Origin: Sapria himalayana
Lineage: Eukaryota; Streptophyta; Magnoliopsida; Malpighiales; Rafflesiaceae
Direction: 5' to 3'
Assembly: GCA_029783825.1 (NCBI GenBank)
Contig: JAREIK010003421.1
Span: 264,802 to 328,801, forward strand
Length of the DNA: 64,000 bases
Below the pieces are notes generated by a model. It was given only the letters and a program-made list of their open reading frames with translations. It was not told the origin of the DNA and did no database searches. This document shows, in pieces, positions 12,501 to 27,500 of this stretch (the stretch's first letter is position 1; every line of letters begins with the position of its first letter). Both the position numbers and the translations under genes were made by a program.

Positions 12501-15500
12501 TAAAGATCCATAAGTAGAATATGTCTTTCTCTTGGAGAGACTTTAAGTTAACATATATTTTAGTATATTAGATCAAATAAGTAATTACTTACACATGATT
12601 TACAATCATAATATAAAACCCTGATGCATTTTTTTAACAGATAAGTTTTATATTTTAGGATATAAATATTTCTAATGTTAGAATCTAAACTTTTTAGTTT
12701 GACTGTAGATGAATGAATATGTTGAGAATGAACAAGTAATTAGAGTTATCAAATATGCAGTGTTATGTTAGCATAATCCATTATAGTTTGGCATGATTGT
12801 GTCATCGTGTCGTGCCTGACACAACATGATAATTAGACTGTCAGCCCAAACTGACATGGTTGGTCCCAAAGTATTGAGCCATGTCACATTGTGCTGGGCG
12901 GCCAGTTTACCCTACACCTCTCTTTGCATGAAAATGCAATAGGAGGGTAGAGGAATCTTGACCACTCAATTGTGATCAGGCACGTAAGTAGTATCTAACT
13001 TATGTGGCTGATTTTTTTTTTTTTTAAAAACTATCCTGTCAGGTGGTCACTCGATGTAACTAGACCCATGACTTGAGAGTCGACCATAGCTAGTCCCGGT
13101 TCATCGAGTTGGTGGACTGTGCCACTAGGTCAGACATGCTGGTCATGCTTGGCCTAACACAAGACAGATTGCACCAACCTAGCATGACATGAGTTGTGCT
13201 AGTATGGTCGTATCTGGCACGGTTCTAAACCATATTGTGTCGGGCCAGACATGGCTGAATTGAGCTGTGTCTTGATCGTTCAGGCTTAGTTGATACCTTT
13301 ATAAGTAATGAATCAAACATAGTTTAACTCGAGAGATAATTAATCACATATGTTAGAACATAAATTCCATCTTGTACCGTCTCAAAAGCATTCTTACTTA
13401 AAATGTTTTGATTATGTAAAATAAAATTAATAAAAAAAAATAATATAAGAATTGAGTTGTCAAAAAAGATAATACAAAAAAAAGACTATTAGCATCTATG
13501 TTGCATGGATACGCCACTGGACGGGCGTGTCCATGTGTTCGACACGTGAATACGGCGACACGGTACGGACACGCATCGGGTGGCGTATCAGACAGATGCG
13601 TCGGAGACGTATCCGACGTGTTATGAAACCGACGCGTCATTTACCGAACCGACCTGTTTTTATGATTATGACGCGGCGAAAATACAATATATATTAATGC
13701 TTACTCCTACAACTCCATCAAATTGAGGAGCACACCACCGACAGTGAGTGGCCGACAAGCCAATTGTGGGAAATAGTTGTCATTGCGTCTAACGGGGATG
13801 GGAGAGAAGTTGGAAGCTGAGGAGCACATCGCTGAGGCACCGACAGTACCTAATGTAACCTAATTCTGTCATCTGTAGGGGGGGGGGGTGTTGGAAGTTG
13901 TAACAGGAGGGGGGTGGGGGTGGTGTTGGAAGCTGTATCGGGAGGGGTGGGGGGGGGGGGGGGGGTTCAAAGCATAATTTTAATTATTTTAAATAGGAGG
14001 CAGGGGTTAGAGGGTTTAAATATATATTTTTTATGATTAATTATTTTTGTTTGTTTAATATATATACAAAATATAATAAACAAATAATTTATTTTAATTT
14101 TAAATACATGATTTTAAAAATAATAATAAATATGCAATATTAAAATATGAAATATATAAATATGAATACTTTTTGTAGTATGTATTATGTAATATTTAGT
14201 AAATTAATGTTATATGTAAATAATGAAAATATAATAAAAAATGTATTATAGTATTGATGTAGAAAAAAAAGAAGATTAAATTAATTTCGAAATAATATAA
14301 ATTATTTAAAATGCATAATTTTTTTTGATGCAGAATTATATAATAAAATGAGTTGTAATTCTGAGCCTTCAAGTAATCAACAAAATATTCAAGATGTTGA
14401 TGATAATTCTCCATTATGAAAATATGTCATGAAAGATGCAAAATTAGATAAAGGAAAAGGGGGAGGAAATGTTACTTTTCAATGCAATTTTTGTAGACAA
14501 ATATATAGAGGATCATATCTATTGCTCCACCGCATCGAGATTTAGAAATAGTAAGAGAGAAAAAAATATTTTGAGAGATATTTTTCTAATGAAGGTGAAA
14601 GGAGAAGAACAAATGACTAGTATGCTATATTTTTGGCATTTTTGTAAGATTTTTCTAGTAGTGATTACATCAATGACAGGTGGAACATGAGTCCTATTAA
14701 ATGGTGGGTTGTTCATGGAACTGTTGCACCGATGCTTCAATCTATTGCATTAAAATTGTTAGGATAACTTTGTTCATCTTCATGTTGTGAAAGAAATTGA
14801 AGCACTTATAATTTTTTTCACTCCATGAAGAGAAACAAGCTGGCACCACAAAGAGCTGAAGACTTAGTTTATGTCCATAACAATCTTCGACTTCTGTCAA
14901 GAAGATCTCCAAACTATAATGAAGGCGAATCTAAAATGTGGGACATTGGAGGTGATAGTTTTGAATCAATGAATATTGAAAATGCTGGAATTCTTAAGAT
15001 TGTGGATCTTTCTTTTGATGAACATGAACTGGAAGCTATTTTGTTTGATTCATAAAAAAATGATAATCTTTTGTTTTAATATTTCTTATGTTTGTGTTTG
15101 AATATTTGTAAAAATAATATTTGAGCATTTTTTTATTTATCTAAATTTCTGTTAATGGATAATATTTGTATTTATTTTTTTTTTCATGCCGTATCCTAGT
15201 CGTATTCGTATCCTAGTTTTTTGAAATTTGCCATGTTCCCGTATGCTAAGTAACACGGATACGGATACTGGGATACGACATGACAGGATACGATGACACG
15301 GAAAATTTCAAAAAATTAGGATATGGATACGGCATGAAAAAAAAATAAAAACAAATATTATCCATTAACAGAAATTTAAATAAATAAAAAAATGTATTTA
15401 AAATTAATATTCCATATTTATATATTCCATATTTTAATATTGCATATATTTTATTATTCTTAATATTATGTATTTAAAATTAAATAAAATTATTTGTTTA

Positions 15501-18500
15501 TTATATTTTGTATATATATTAAACAAACAATAATAATTAAAATATAAAAAAAATATATTTAAATCCTCTAACCCCTGCCCCCTCCCGTTACAACTAACAC
15601 CCTCTAACATATATTTAAAATACTATATTTTAAAATAATTAAAAATACTGTATTTAAAAATAATTTAAAATAATGTAAAATATATTTAAACCCTCTAACA
15701 CCCTCCCCCCTCCCCCCTCCCGAACCTTCCCCCCCCCCCCCCCCAACCCTCCATTTACAATTTCGAACACACCATCCTCCCGATACAGATTCCAAAACCC
15801 CCCATTTCCTTTATAGAATTAGGTTACCTTAGGTACTGTCGGCGCCTTGGCGGTGTGCTCCTCCCCTCCCAGTTTAACACAATGACAACTATTTCCCACA
15901 ATCGGCTTGTCGGCAACTCACTGTCGGCGGTGTACTCCTCAATTTGTTGGAGATATATGAGTAATCGTTAATATATAGTGTATTTCCGACGCGTTAGAAT
16001 CGTAAAAACGCGTCGGTTGGTAAACGACGCGTCTGTAGGTAAACGACGCATCTGTTGGTAAACGACGACTGTTTCGGAACAACGCGTCGGAAATGTCTCC
16101 GACGCGTCTGTCTGATACGCCATGTGGCGTATTGGATACTGATTTTGTGAACGATACGCCACGTGGTGTATCGGACACGTATCCGACGCGTGTCCGTACC
16201 GTGACGCCCTATCCATGTGTCGGACACGTGGACACGGCAGTACTTACGCGTATCCGTTCAACATAGCCTGTATGTATAAGAAAATAAATCACTCAATAAA
16301 AAAATACATAAAACATACATTATAAATAAGTTGAATATTTCTATAATTTAGAATTTAGATTTTTTATCTTTGGCTATAACATAATTTAAGGTATAAAGAT
16401 AAAAAAAGTACATTATAAATAATTACTTATGAAATAATTATTGGGTTGAGTCTATAATGTTAAAGTTTAAAGTTGAAAGATATTAGAGATATAACACTTG
16501 GTAGATGGGTAATATTTATTGCTGTTTTATAGGTTAGTTTTATATACTTATCTTTAATAAGAGTCATAATGAGGGAATTCTCTGAGGACATCTTGATTTT
16601 TTTAGTAGTTAATCACTTGGTTTGTCTCCATCTATAACTTATAGTTCTCTTGGACTCCATATAAAAAATAACTGTCAGAAATTGTCGCTGATGTGTTATG
16701 TTTTCTTATAATACGTGTATTATAATAATATTCGATTGTGTTTGTATACGAGTATCATATTGTATTTATATATCACTGTCTCAATTGATGTCAATAATTT
16801 GTGTTGTCTTTAGTGCACACACACTACACTACCTACACACCAAAATACTTCACAAACAAATTCTAAATAAAATTTATAATCCACACACCACTCTACCACA
16901 TTGCATACCCACTGCACCACACTTCCATCACACACCAAGCAAGCACCACTGTATAGTGTGCGCCTCCACTACACAGTCCACACTGCCACTGCACACTCCA
17001 CACTGCCACTGCCCACTCCACGCTGCCACTGCACACTCAATACACATGCCACTTCAAAACTGTACCGCTGCATATTCCACACACATGCCACTTTAAAATT
17101 GTACCACTGCACACAAACACACACACACACACACGCATTGTGCACAGCTCCATTACGTTGACATCTCCGCAATCTGATACTTACTTATCACCTCTGCCAC
17201 ACATACATCTACCATGCAGACTGTGCATAATATTATTGCACTTGCATATTGTGTACACCTCTACATTCTGGTAGTACTATACACTTCTTGCATATACTCA
17301 GCTTTACAAAACTGCTATGATACTATGTAAAAATAAATGTTAGAAAACTCAATCTCAATAAAAATGATAAATACATTCATTTAAGTAAAATGAAAAACCC
17401 TAACCTATATATACACACATATACATACATACATATATATATATATATAATAAATCTATATGGGCAGCCAACATGTTGGATCTCATATTATTAAAAAAAA
17501 TACTATAATAAAAAATAATTGTAACACTATGAATTCTAATGTTATAATATAAGCATCATTTTGAATGAAATTTGAGTACTAAGAGAAATAAATTATAAAT
17601 TCAATACTTGAATCATCTGATGTATAAGAAGCATATCCAAATCATGAAGAAAAGATATAATCAACTTCACATAGTTAACCTTATTATCTTAAAATACATC
17701 GATGATTGTAATTAATGACTGATTGAAAGAAGAAAAAAACAAATATAGATTCTCATATTGGTGCATAATATTATTTGATTTTTGATGATGATTCTTTGAC
17801 AATAAAAAGTGCACATGTGGCAGCTTTGGTGCTCCCCATGTTCTACACCTTGGTGCAACTTGGGTTTTCGTAGCCGTGATTATATCTAATGTTCCAATTT
17901 TTGTTATAGGATCACAACCAATGTTTGTATTTGTTCTATACAGGTTAACCCACCTAACAATATATTTATGATGATATTAGTTTTCATTTATGCCTTTTTT
18001 TCCCTGTATTGAATACATTTTTTGCATTTCAATTTTTACTTATTGATTCCTGGCATGAATTTGTTGATTTGGATACTTTGGTGTTGTTACTAATATTTCA
18101 CCTGTAATACAGGGGAAAGACATCTTAGTTGTTATTTCTGATTCTGGGAAACTCTCCTTTCTGGCTTTTTTTAGTGAGATGCAGCGGTCTGTTCATTTTT
18201 TTCTTAATTGCTGCATCTTCAATAAGTACGCGTTATTGAAGATCATTATTAGTATAAAGCAGAGAGTTTATTTTTTAGGTTTTTACCTTTGGCACACATT
18301 TTGCTTTCCAGTCTGGGAAACTCTCGCTGTCAGCTTGGAAGGCTGCTATCAGTTGACTATAGGCAAGGGTTTTGTTGTATTGAAGTGTTTTGGATATTGA
18401 CATTTAATAATTAATGTTGGAATTCCTGTCTTCTTCCTAATCATGACTGTGTCACATGCATAAAATTTCATCACTTCCTATGTAGATAGTTTTATTTTAT

Positions 18501-21500
18501 TATTTTCTTTTTCATTTTATTATATTTTAGTTATTAGTACCTGCTTACATGGCACTATTTATCTTGTAGTTTTTCCTTTTATAATGAAGGTTTGGAGTTT
18601 GTCTATAAACAAACATATATTGTACTATTTGATATTCAGTAATGATATTTTTTTACATTCTACATGCTTGCATGAAACATGATATTAAAGAGAGGTTTGC
18701 TAACTACCTAACCATGACCGGGACAAGGCCACATTGTTGGATCCTGGATATCATGCAAAGAAAGTGCAAATATAAGAAGTAAAAGTTCATTTGGAAGACG
18801 AGAACATCCTCTAGATAAGTGATGAGCAGTTCAAAGAGGAATAAGACCAGAATGCTGATGGAAAGCTTTGTCTGCTATTTAAGTCGATATCAAGTGCTAT
18901 CTTGATGTCAAGTGCAGTCTTGAAATTGACATGTTGATGGTCAATATGCCAAAATGAGAGCCAAGTTTGACCCACAAGGATACTAGCCAACTCAATCAAG
19001 TTGAACTTTGGACCCTATGCATTGGAGGTTGGATACCTGGTCATATGTACATTGCACTATCTTTGCTCGAGTCTAATTTATTGGACAAAATGGATTTGAC
19101 CACTTTTTGTTAGACCCATCAGCTGTGATAGTAAAATGATTGAATACCTATTGATGCTCAAGTTTTGGTTTATTTAAAGTAGTCTATTGATAATATTCTG
19201 TAAATATTTTTTTCTTGTAGTATTTATATGAAAGTTTGTCATCTAAGCACAATGCTTTATGTTTTCACCACACTAAATGAGAATTTTACTCAACCTCTAG
19301 TAGAGGTGTCAAACGGGCCGGGCCGGGCTGGCCCGGCCCGTTTTTTTAGGGCACGTTCGTGCTACCGGGCCGGGCCGTGCACGGCACGGTTACTGTGCTG
19401 TGCCCGGCCCGGCATGGTTTAAAAACAGCCGGGCCTGGCCGGGCCATACAGGCCATGGCAGAGGCAGACCCGAGACTCTAGACCTAGAGGCAGAAATTTT
19501 TTTTTTTTTAAAAATTTTATATATTGTAATTCTTAAGTGTACAATATTAAAATTAAATATAAATATTTTTAAAAATATTAAAAATAAAAATTAAATAAAA
19601 AAACAAAGTTTAGAAATTTTTTTTTTATCAAATTCTAATTAGTTTAACTTTTATTATATTTATTAATTATATATTAAAGTTATTAATTTTTAAAATAAAA
19701 TTTAAATCGTAAAAAAAATGAATCAATACATTATGTTAGTAAAAATAAAAATTAAAAAAAAATTAAACAACACAAATAAAAAATTATCAATCATCCATTT
19801 GAAACCGAAGGTCCGAACAAAATAAGTATCAGTTTCAACATAATGTACAAACAAAGCATACAAATATAATGAATAAAAAAAACATCGAAAACAAAAAACA
19901 GTAGATCATCATAAACGTCAATCGGCATATCATGAGAATCATCAGCCGCAACATCAAGATCAATATCATATAGATCATCATCATCGGCAATCAACTCCTC
20001 CGCCATCGTAGTGGATGTGGATGCGACTGTAGTGCCTGTCCCAGTCTCAGCTCCAGCACGATCAAAGATGCTAAATCTCGATTCCTCCCAATCCTTCAAA
20101 CAAGCCAAGGCCTCAATCATATCTAGACGTAATCTCGATCTCCTATTCGAAATTATGTTCACTGCAATAGAAAATGTAGACTTCGATGCTACGCTCGACA
20201 CCGGAGGAGTCAGTAGATCCCGTGCCATCCTAGATAGCACGGGAAATGTGGACTCATATGATTTTCACCACTGTAATAAATCAAGATTTTTAGTATCAGA
20301 ATGTGATAGGATTGAGCAGTAATCAGTGTCTAAGTACCGAGACAGCTCGCTCCTATGTGATGATCCACCCCTACGTTTCCCCCTCGCTAGCTGAATGAAA
20401 AAATCATCTCCGAACAAGATATCAATGTCCGTAATCACAGTCTCACTACTACCATCACCATATCTAGTATCGTAGTATGTGAACAGGTCAGTCAATTTCT
20501 CGTGAATGAACTTTTCAGGTGGCTCTTCCAGGTTCATACACGAGAAAATGAAAGTCAGAGTATTTTCTACCCCTTCCACCTTAACCCTAGGGTCCATGCA
20601 TGCAGCGAGGCAATAAAGAGATGAAATGGTGGACCAGTACGTCAAGTACTTAGTCTCAATCTCTGCAATCATATGGCTAAGCGTTGAGTCAGCTCGATAC
20701 TTCCTAAACATGCTACTAATGTTGCATATGCACCGGAGTGCAATACAAGTGGTAGACGTATAAACCGATGAACACATGTTCGTCGTGTCATAAAATATCT
20801 TCAGGAATTTCATTTATGAAATTCCTGAAGTCCCGTCAGTGTCGTCAATAATAAGTTCGTCACTCTTACTATTGACGTAGTCGGATATCACGTGTTCGTA
20901 TCCAACACATGATTTCAACATCAGGTACGTGTAATTCCAACGATGTCTCACATCCGATTGGAATTTTTTCTTCTTCTTAAGATTCGCAGACAAATAGAGA
21001 CTACCAAACTCTTGTTGTCTGCGAGGAGTGCGAATATATTTTAGTGCATTGCGTATATTATCCAACGCGGGGGAACACACCTTCATACCTGCTTGAATAA
21101 TCAGGTTAATCACGTGACACATGCATCCGACATGAAAGATCTCTCCTAATGGTGCGTTTTTAATATTCCTAACAAACATATTGATCGCTACTCCATTATT
21201 AGAAGTGTTATCGAATGTGACACTAATAATTTTATTTTGAATTTTATATTTCCTAAATATTTTCATCATACACTCAAAAATAGCCGGGTCATCATGAGGA
21301 TGAAGAATCTCAGTGATTCCTAAAATTTTTTTATTGATTATCCAGTTAGAATCTACATAGTGACTCGTGAGACATGCATAAGAAGAATCATCGTGACTTA
21401 TCCATATATCGGACGTCACGGACACCACTCCATTATATGCCATAAATTCCTTAATTATTTTTTGTTTTTCTAACTTATATATCTTTAGTATGTCATTCCT

Positions 21501-24500
21501 AGATGTGAACCTAGGAATCCTACAATAAGAAGGTTGAAAATAAGTCTGCATGATGCGCACTACCCTTGGATCTTCCGAAAATCTGATCGGAAGACTCATC
21601 AATGTGATGTGCCTGGTCATGCCCCTACCCAACTCGCTGGAGTATAAGAAGTGAGTAAACTTTGAGACTGAACTCGATCCAGTCTCAAAAAATGTAGTGC
21701 CAAGTTGAGTTTGCCTAGGATCTAAGGGTCCATATTTTTTAGTGCATAATTCGACATGGCTCTTAAGGTGCCCAGTCCCAAATGAACTCTTGCATGTTAT
21801 TAGTCCCATATAATATTTGCACTGTGTCATTTCATGTTTCTCACCCCTAATATTTTTTTGTGTTATGATTTTAAAATAAGTCCAAACTACAGAAGTCTTC
21901 CTAGTTTTTTGTTTTTTAGAACTTTGGGTTGAGACGACTGGAGAAACCAAAGTTTCAGCAGCCTCAGACTTCTGTGTAATATTTTTATTTTCCAAATTTA
22001 AATACGTGTCAGGTGTATTTATCATTTTTTATGATTTTTATTTTTTCCTAATTTTTTTCTAGAGAGAGAAACTATAGAGAGAAAGTAAAAAAAAACGTAA
22101 AATAAATTACCTGGTAAAAGCAGTGAGGTCGGTCACATGCACGATGCACCGTAGCAAGCTCTAATGTTCAAAACTCAAGTCGAGTTTCACGAAAATCCAA
22201 GCCGAAAGCAAAATCCCGAGGCCCGAGAGAGAGATGCACGGTTTATGTGAGAGAGATAAAGTTTTGAGAGGATATATGTTTTTTGAAAAACATAAATGTT
22301 ATAGGGAGAGGGATAAAATTTATAGATTATAAATATTAATTTTTTATAAAAAAATATATATTTTTTTTATATTTTATTGAATTTTTAATAAATATTTAGG
22401 GGGCAGAATCACGAAGACCATTGGATTATGCCCTCCTAGCCGTTGGAGGCGAATCCAACGGTTGAAATTAAAACTATTTGAAAAATTTTTTTTTTTCCTG
22501 TTGCGATTGGGTCGGGAGTCGGGACCGCGGGTCGGGATCAAATCAAACCCAACCTGCAGTCTTTTTTTCGTGAGGGGCCGGGCCATGCCCACGCGTGGTC
22601 GCGTGAAACTGGCACAGGAAGAACACGTGCCGGCGTGCCGTGCCACGGGCCGAGCAGTGCCGGGTCAGGCACGGCACGGCTCGGGCCAGGCACGGCACGG
22701 CACGGCTCGTGCCAAACCCGGGCACGACACTGGCCCGGGCACGGTTTTTTAATGTGCCGGGCCAGCCCAGGCACGGCCGAACCGTGCCCCGTGCCGGGCC
22801 GGGCCCTCCCGGCCTGGTTGACACCTCTAACCTCTAGGCTACTGATTGATGAGCTAGGACATATTCATCACAAAAAATTTTTACAAGTAGCTGAATAAAT
22901 TTTAAGATTATTTTTGATTAGGACACTCAAATGTTACTATTAGACAAAGCGGGCTGCTAATCATGATTACTCTCTTATTTTCAATGCACCTAGAGATAGA
23001 TATTTTGTACATGGGGCTCAAATTTTTATTGGCAATTTTTACTTGAGTAAACATAAACTAGAGAATAACCCAAGTATCTACAAGTTTTACTATAAAGTGC
23101 TCAAGATGATAGGGAGATGATATTGAGAAGTACCCTGGGTGACAAGAGGTTGGGCATGACTAGTTAGTGACTATATTGTTTAAAAAACATTTTTGAGGCA
23201 TACCTCAAGGTGCACATTGATCGAAGCATGCAAAAAAATACACAAAAGCTTTTGAAAAGATAGACATAAATGCGGTGCATTTATTTGCTAGTGGCTCAAT
23301 TGATTTGTACACAATATGTTCCTTTGATGTGTCCAACAAAAGGCATACACCTTCAACAATTGGGGGGAGTCCCGACAATTATTCTTTGCAAAAATAGAAG
23401 AAATATGCGTAGATGTCTTTGACATGCATTGACTTAGTCACTAGTGCACATTGATTGTGTGTGCATATAATTCAAAGTGCACAAATGTTTGTGCACTTCG
23501 ACTCCTACAATATGTACTTCTAAATTGAAAGAGCATTTATCTCTCTTGCAAAGCATTGATGTTTCTCATAGTGTTCTCATGCATCTTGGTTCTATTTTGT
23601 CTTCTCACTGTTACATGTAAATATTTAATACATTTAACTATTTGATTGTTCTTCCACTCTTATGTGCATTATTAATAGTGTTTTTTTATAATTTCCATTC
23701 ACTATAACTTGGAAAAATTGGTGATATATTTTTATTTTTAAAAATTTTTAAATCATAAATTATAAAATTATTGTATATAGAAATCTAATTATTGTTAGTA
23801 TATTTTTTTTGCATGGAAGTTCTAATTCAAAAAAATCACAAAAAGAATTTGGATGGAAATAGACTTTAACAATTTTATAATTCAAAGTGCACACATGTTT
23901 GTGTACTTTGACTCCATCAATGTGTACTTTGAAATTTCAAAGAGCATCTAATACTCTTTCCTGTAAAGCATTGATGTTTCTCATAGTGTCCTCATCCATG
24001 TTGCTTCTACCTTGTTCTCTCACAGTTACATGTAAATATTTAACACATTTAACTATTTGATTATTCTCCCACTCTTATTTGCATTGTTAGTAGTGTTTTC
24101 TTTTATAATTTTCATTCACAGTAACTTGGAAAAGTTAGAGTTTCACTTTTATTTTCTTTAATTTTTTTAATTATAAATTATAAAATTATCATATATAGAA
24201 ATTTAATTATTGTTATTCTTTTTTTTCTATGGAATAAGTTCTCATTCAAAAACATCAGAAAAAAATTTGTACGAAATAAATTATAATTTTTTATAGAGAA
24301 ATATATAAAATATGAATTTTAAAATCAAAGATGTATGAGAGAGGTAAATAAACTTAATATTAATTAGTTAGAACTCATCATTGATATTAATTTATGTATT
24401 GTAATTTCTTTTTTTCATTTAACTTATTATATATATATATACATATACATACATACATATATATATAATGTTAATGAGAGAACCTAGTTTATGAGCTTTC

Positions 24501-27500
24501 TCAATAAGATTTGTTTATTGTATAAGGATATTATCTATATATTTTTTTATAGAGTGTTATGCATATTCTTTTTCTCCTAGATTTGTACATGGTACCAGAG
24601 CTAAGCATATGTGGGTGGAGGGTTTTTTCTTTCATGTGACAATGCAGTACAACTTATAGAACTGATCCTGTTCAAGTAAGGTCGTTTGTGTGGGTAGAGG
24701 ATTACAAATTCAAGAATTAGAAATCTTTCATAATTACTATGCATGATTGTCCTACACATTTATTATGCATAGTTTGTGCATAGTTACTATGCATTGACTA
24801 CCATTGATTAAAGGTGTCAAGTGAGTGGGGAGGCCTAAGCACAGTATGAGGCATGACATAGTCTGATTTAGTCATGCTAGGCTCAGCAAAACACGGCCGA
24901 GAATTGTGCTTCGATAATAGTCATGCCGACCTATGACACGTTCAGGCTCCTCGATAGGTCATTGAGAAGACATCACTTGTCACTATCTTGCAAAGTATAC
25001 AAAAATAAATATTTTAATTTTTTGAGTCATTAGATTGTTTTTTATTGTTCATTTGCAAAAAATTGATGGGTTTCGGATTTATTACTTAATAATATTAAAA
25101 AAAATGAAATAAAATATAAAAAATATTATAAACGTTTGTTTTTTATAATTAATTTGTAAACTTTTATCATCTTCTCTTCACTCTTTTCCTTACTCTAAAA
25201 TTAATTGTATATTTTTTTCTATTTGTTTTTTTAATAACTTGTAATTTTAATATTATGAAGTATATGTGTTAGTTTGCTGTGAGTAATGATTGACGATTGC
25301 TACACATGAAAAAATGTGGTAGAGCATGCAAATTATCTACTGTACACATAAAGTTAAGTTATGCTTTGTGATTGTATTAGAATTAATTAATTTATTTACT
25401 AATTGTTAGATTAATAAATAATTAAAAAAATTAATAATAAATTTTAAATTTTTTCTCTTTCTTCTATTTTTAGTTTATTGTCATATATTAAAAAAATGAT
25501 AAATAGTAAATTTAATAAAAATAAATTAGATATATATATATATAATAATGACAGCTTGACTGAAAGGTCTCAGTTCAAATTTATTTTTTCTTTTATGATC
25601 TTTATCTATGTGCCTAAAAACTTAAAAATATGTAAGCTTTAGTAGTATTGATATATTTCAACATAATTAAAAATAAAAATACTATGAGTATTGAAAAAGA
25701 TTCGACACACTATGTATATTATAAAAAAAATATATATGTATGAGTACTAGTGATATTGATCACATTAAGAGATATGTCAATCAATATACTAAAAAATATA
25801 ATACATTGAATCTTAGATAAATTTAATATAACTACGAGGTCTTTGAAAGGAAAGTCATGATAAAATTAATTATTAGTATGAGTTTTCAATTAGATTTTTC
25901 GTAGGATTCTAGAATAATTAGTACTATGCAAATTTATTTTCAGCTTGGTTATCGTATAATTTTTTGGTCTATCAGTAAGAATTACATACTAAAATATTTT
26001 AAATTTTAAAAATAATTTATAATTAGCAAACTTAAAGAAATATAGTAGAGTGATGTATATGATGTTTAATATCTGAATTCATCATGATGCTGCTTCATTG
26101 ATATATCTTACAACTCTGTATATCTATTCTAAATGGAAATTAAATAAACAAATTTAAGATTTCTTGAGATTTTTCATTTTCATGAAAATCTCAATTTATA
26201 TGAGTGTCTCATGAGGATATTTAAAAAAAATAATATTCAAAATAAAATTTATAATATAATATTTAGTAATATTTCAAATAATAATGTCACAATTTATATG
26301 TTTGTTAGAATTTTTAGAAATATGCTCTTAGTTACTATATTTATGTTAGGTGTATGTTTCACATAATTAATCTAATAATGCAAGGGAGAATGAAAGTTAT
26401 TTTCTTAACATTAGAAAATATAAGAAATTAATTAGTCAATTTTAGGATACTTAGCAGACAATAAGAGTTTACACTCTATATTTTGTTAGTGACCTAAAAA
26501 AATTTTAAACGAATGTTAGATATCATTGAAATTATACTTACATGATGTGAAACATGTGTTTTTTATTAATATATGATATCTAATTATATCAATAGAAAAA
26601 GTCATAAGCTTATTATTAATGATTTATACTGTGAGATATTTTATTTATAAAATTTATTAAGATTTTTTATGATATGATAAATATATATTTGCTTATATAT
26701 ACTCACACAACACGTATTATACTTGGGTATATATGTAATATTAATAATATATTTAATAAATATAGAGGATATATTTGTCTATCTATTTTATTTCTTTATT
26801 ATTTGTTTTCCTATATATATATATATATATATCATAGGATTAAGGTGGAAGGATAAAAAATATATTAAAATACACACACACACACACATACATGAATCAA
26901 GTAGAAGAATTAGATAATTAGATTTATAAAAAATTAGATAATATGTTTACATATTATGATAGTAGATATGATAGTTTTAACGAGCTTATGAGTATGAATA
27001 TAATTATTATATTTGGATATAATTACTTTTCTATTTATTTAGCTAGGGAAAAATGATAGGGTGGTTTGTTGGATATGAGTGAGTTATTGTGATACTTAAA
27101 TCTTGATTTCAGCTTTATCCAATGACATGAAGATAATAAGAATTTATATATATTGAGCTGGTAAAAATTATATAAATATATTTATCTTGTGCTATTTAAA
27201 ATGTCATGTAATCTACTGATTTATTTGGTATCTAGCGTAGTATCATAATTTATTTTTTTTATGATTATAATTATTATTTTAAATAAGAGATTTATACTAT
27301 CACCATATAGTATAGAAATTATTTCATGCTTTAAAGATATAGAAGATAAAGTGAAAGAATCACGATGAATGATGATTCACATGATATCAAAGATATTGAG
27401 GTCACTGCTATCCCTAGTTTCATATGATATTGGTGGTGTGCTGGTGGTGCACAATTGTGTGTGGTTGTGTTGTGAAAAATAATGTTTTGATATCAATTTA

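Larger units (their letters stand above)
19301..22829 (-). mobile_element. Nearly intact 3.5-kb hAT transposon
   Basis: Terminal inverted repeats TAGAGGTGTCAA and TTGACACCTCTA. A perfect 8-bp target duplication ACCTCTAG lies at 19,293-19,300 and 22,830-22,837. The termini are GC-rich islands made of GGGCCGGGCC/GGCACGGC motifs, and the transposase reads on the minus strand. A perfect target duplication and few coding lesions suggest a young insertion, antisense to the host gene. Confidence 0.93.

Noticed and set aside
14196..14740. Minus-strand 72- and 73-residue frames
   Set aside because: They overlap the + strand hAT transposase relic and AT-rich filler and have no family similarity.
15939..16227. 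Three overlapping minus-strand frames rich in Arg, Thr and Ser
   Set aside because: They come from the ACGCGTC/CGTATCC subterminal repeats of element B, in three frames at once.
16972..17039. CRISPR-like array, because of regularly spaced repeats (also the 104-bp units at 43.4 kb)
   Set aside because: Units are directly abutting minisatellites without unique spacers, in a plant intron.
16698..17172. His/Thr/Cys-rich frames on both strands
   Set aside because: Product of a CA-rich minisatellite and (CA)n tract, not coding.
22462..22898. Several overlapping open frames rich in Pro, Gly, Arg and Ala (also near 49.4, 50.9, 61.0-61.5 kb)
   Set aside because: They lie on both strands and in several frames of the GC-rich hAT termini; GGGCCGGGCC-type repeats avoid stops by composition. 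No family similarity.
24590..24810. A complete TRIM starting at the primer-binding site
   Set aside because: No second copy of the preceding 120 bp was seen downstream, so only an LTR and primer-site fragment is claimed.
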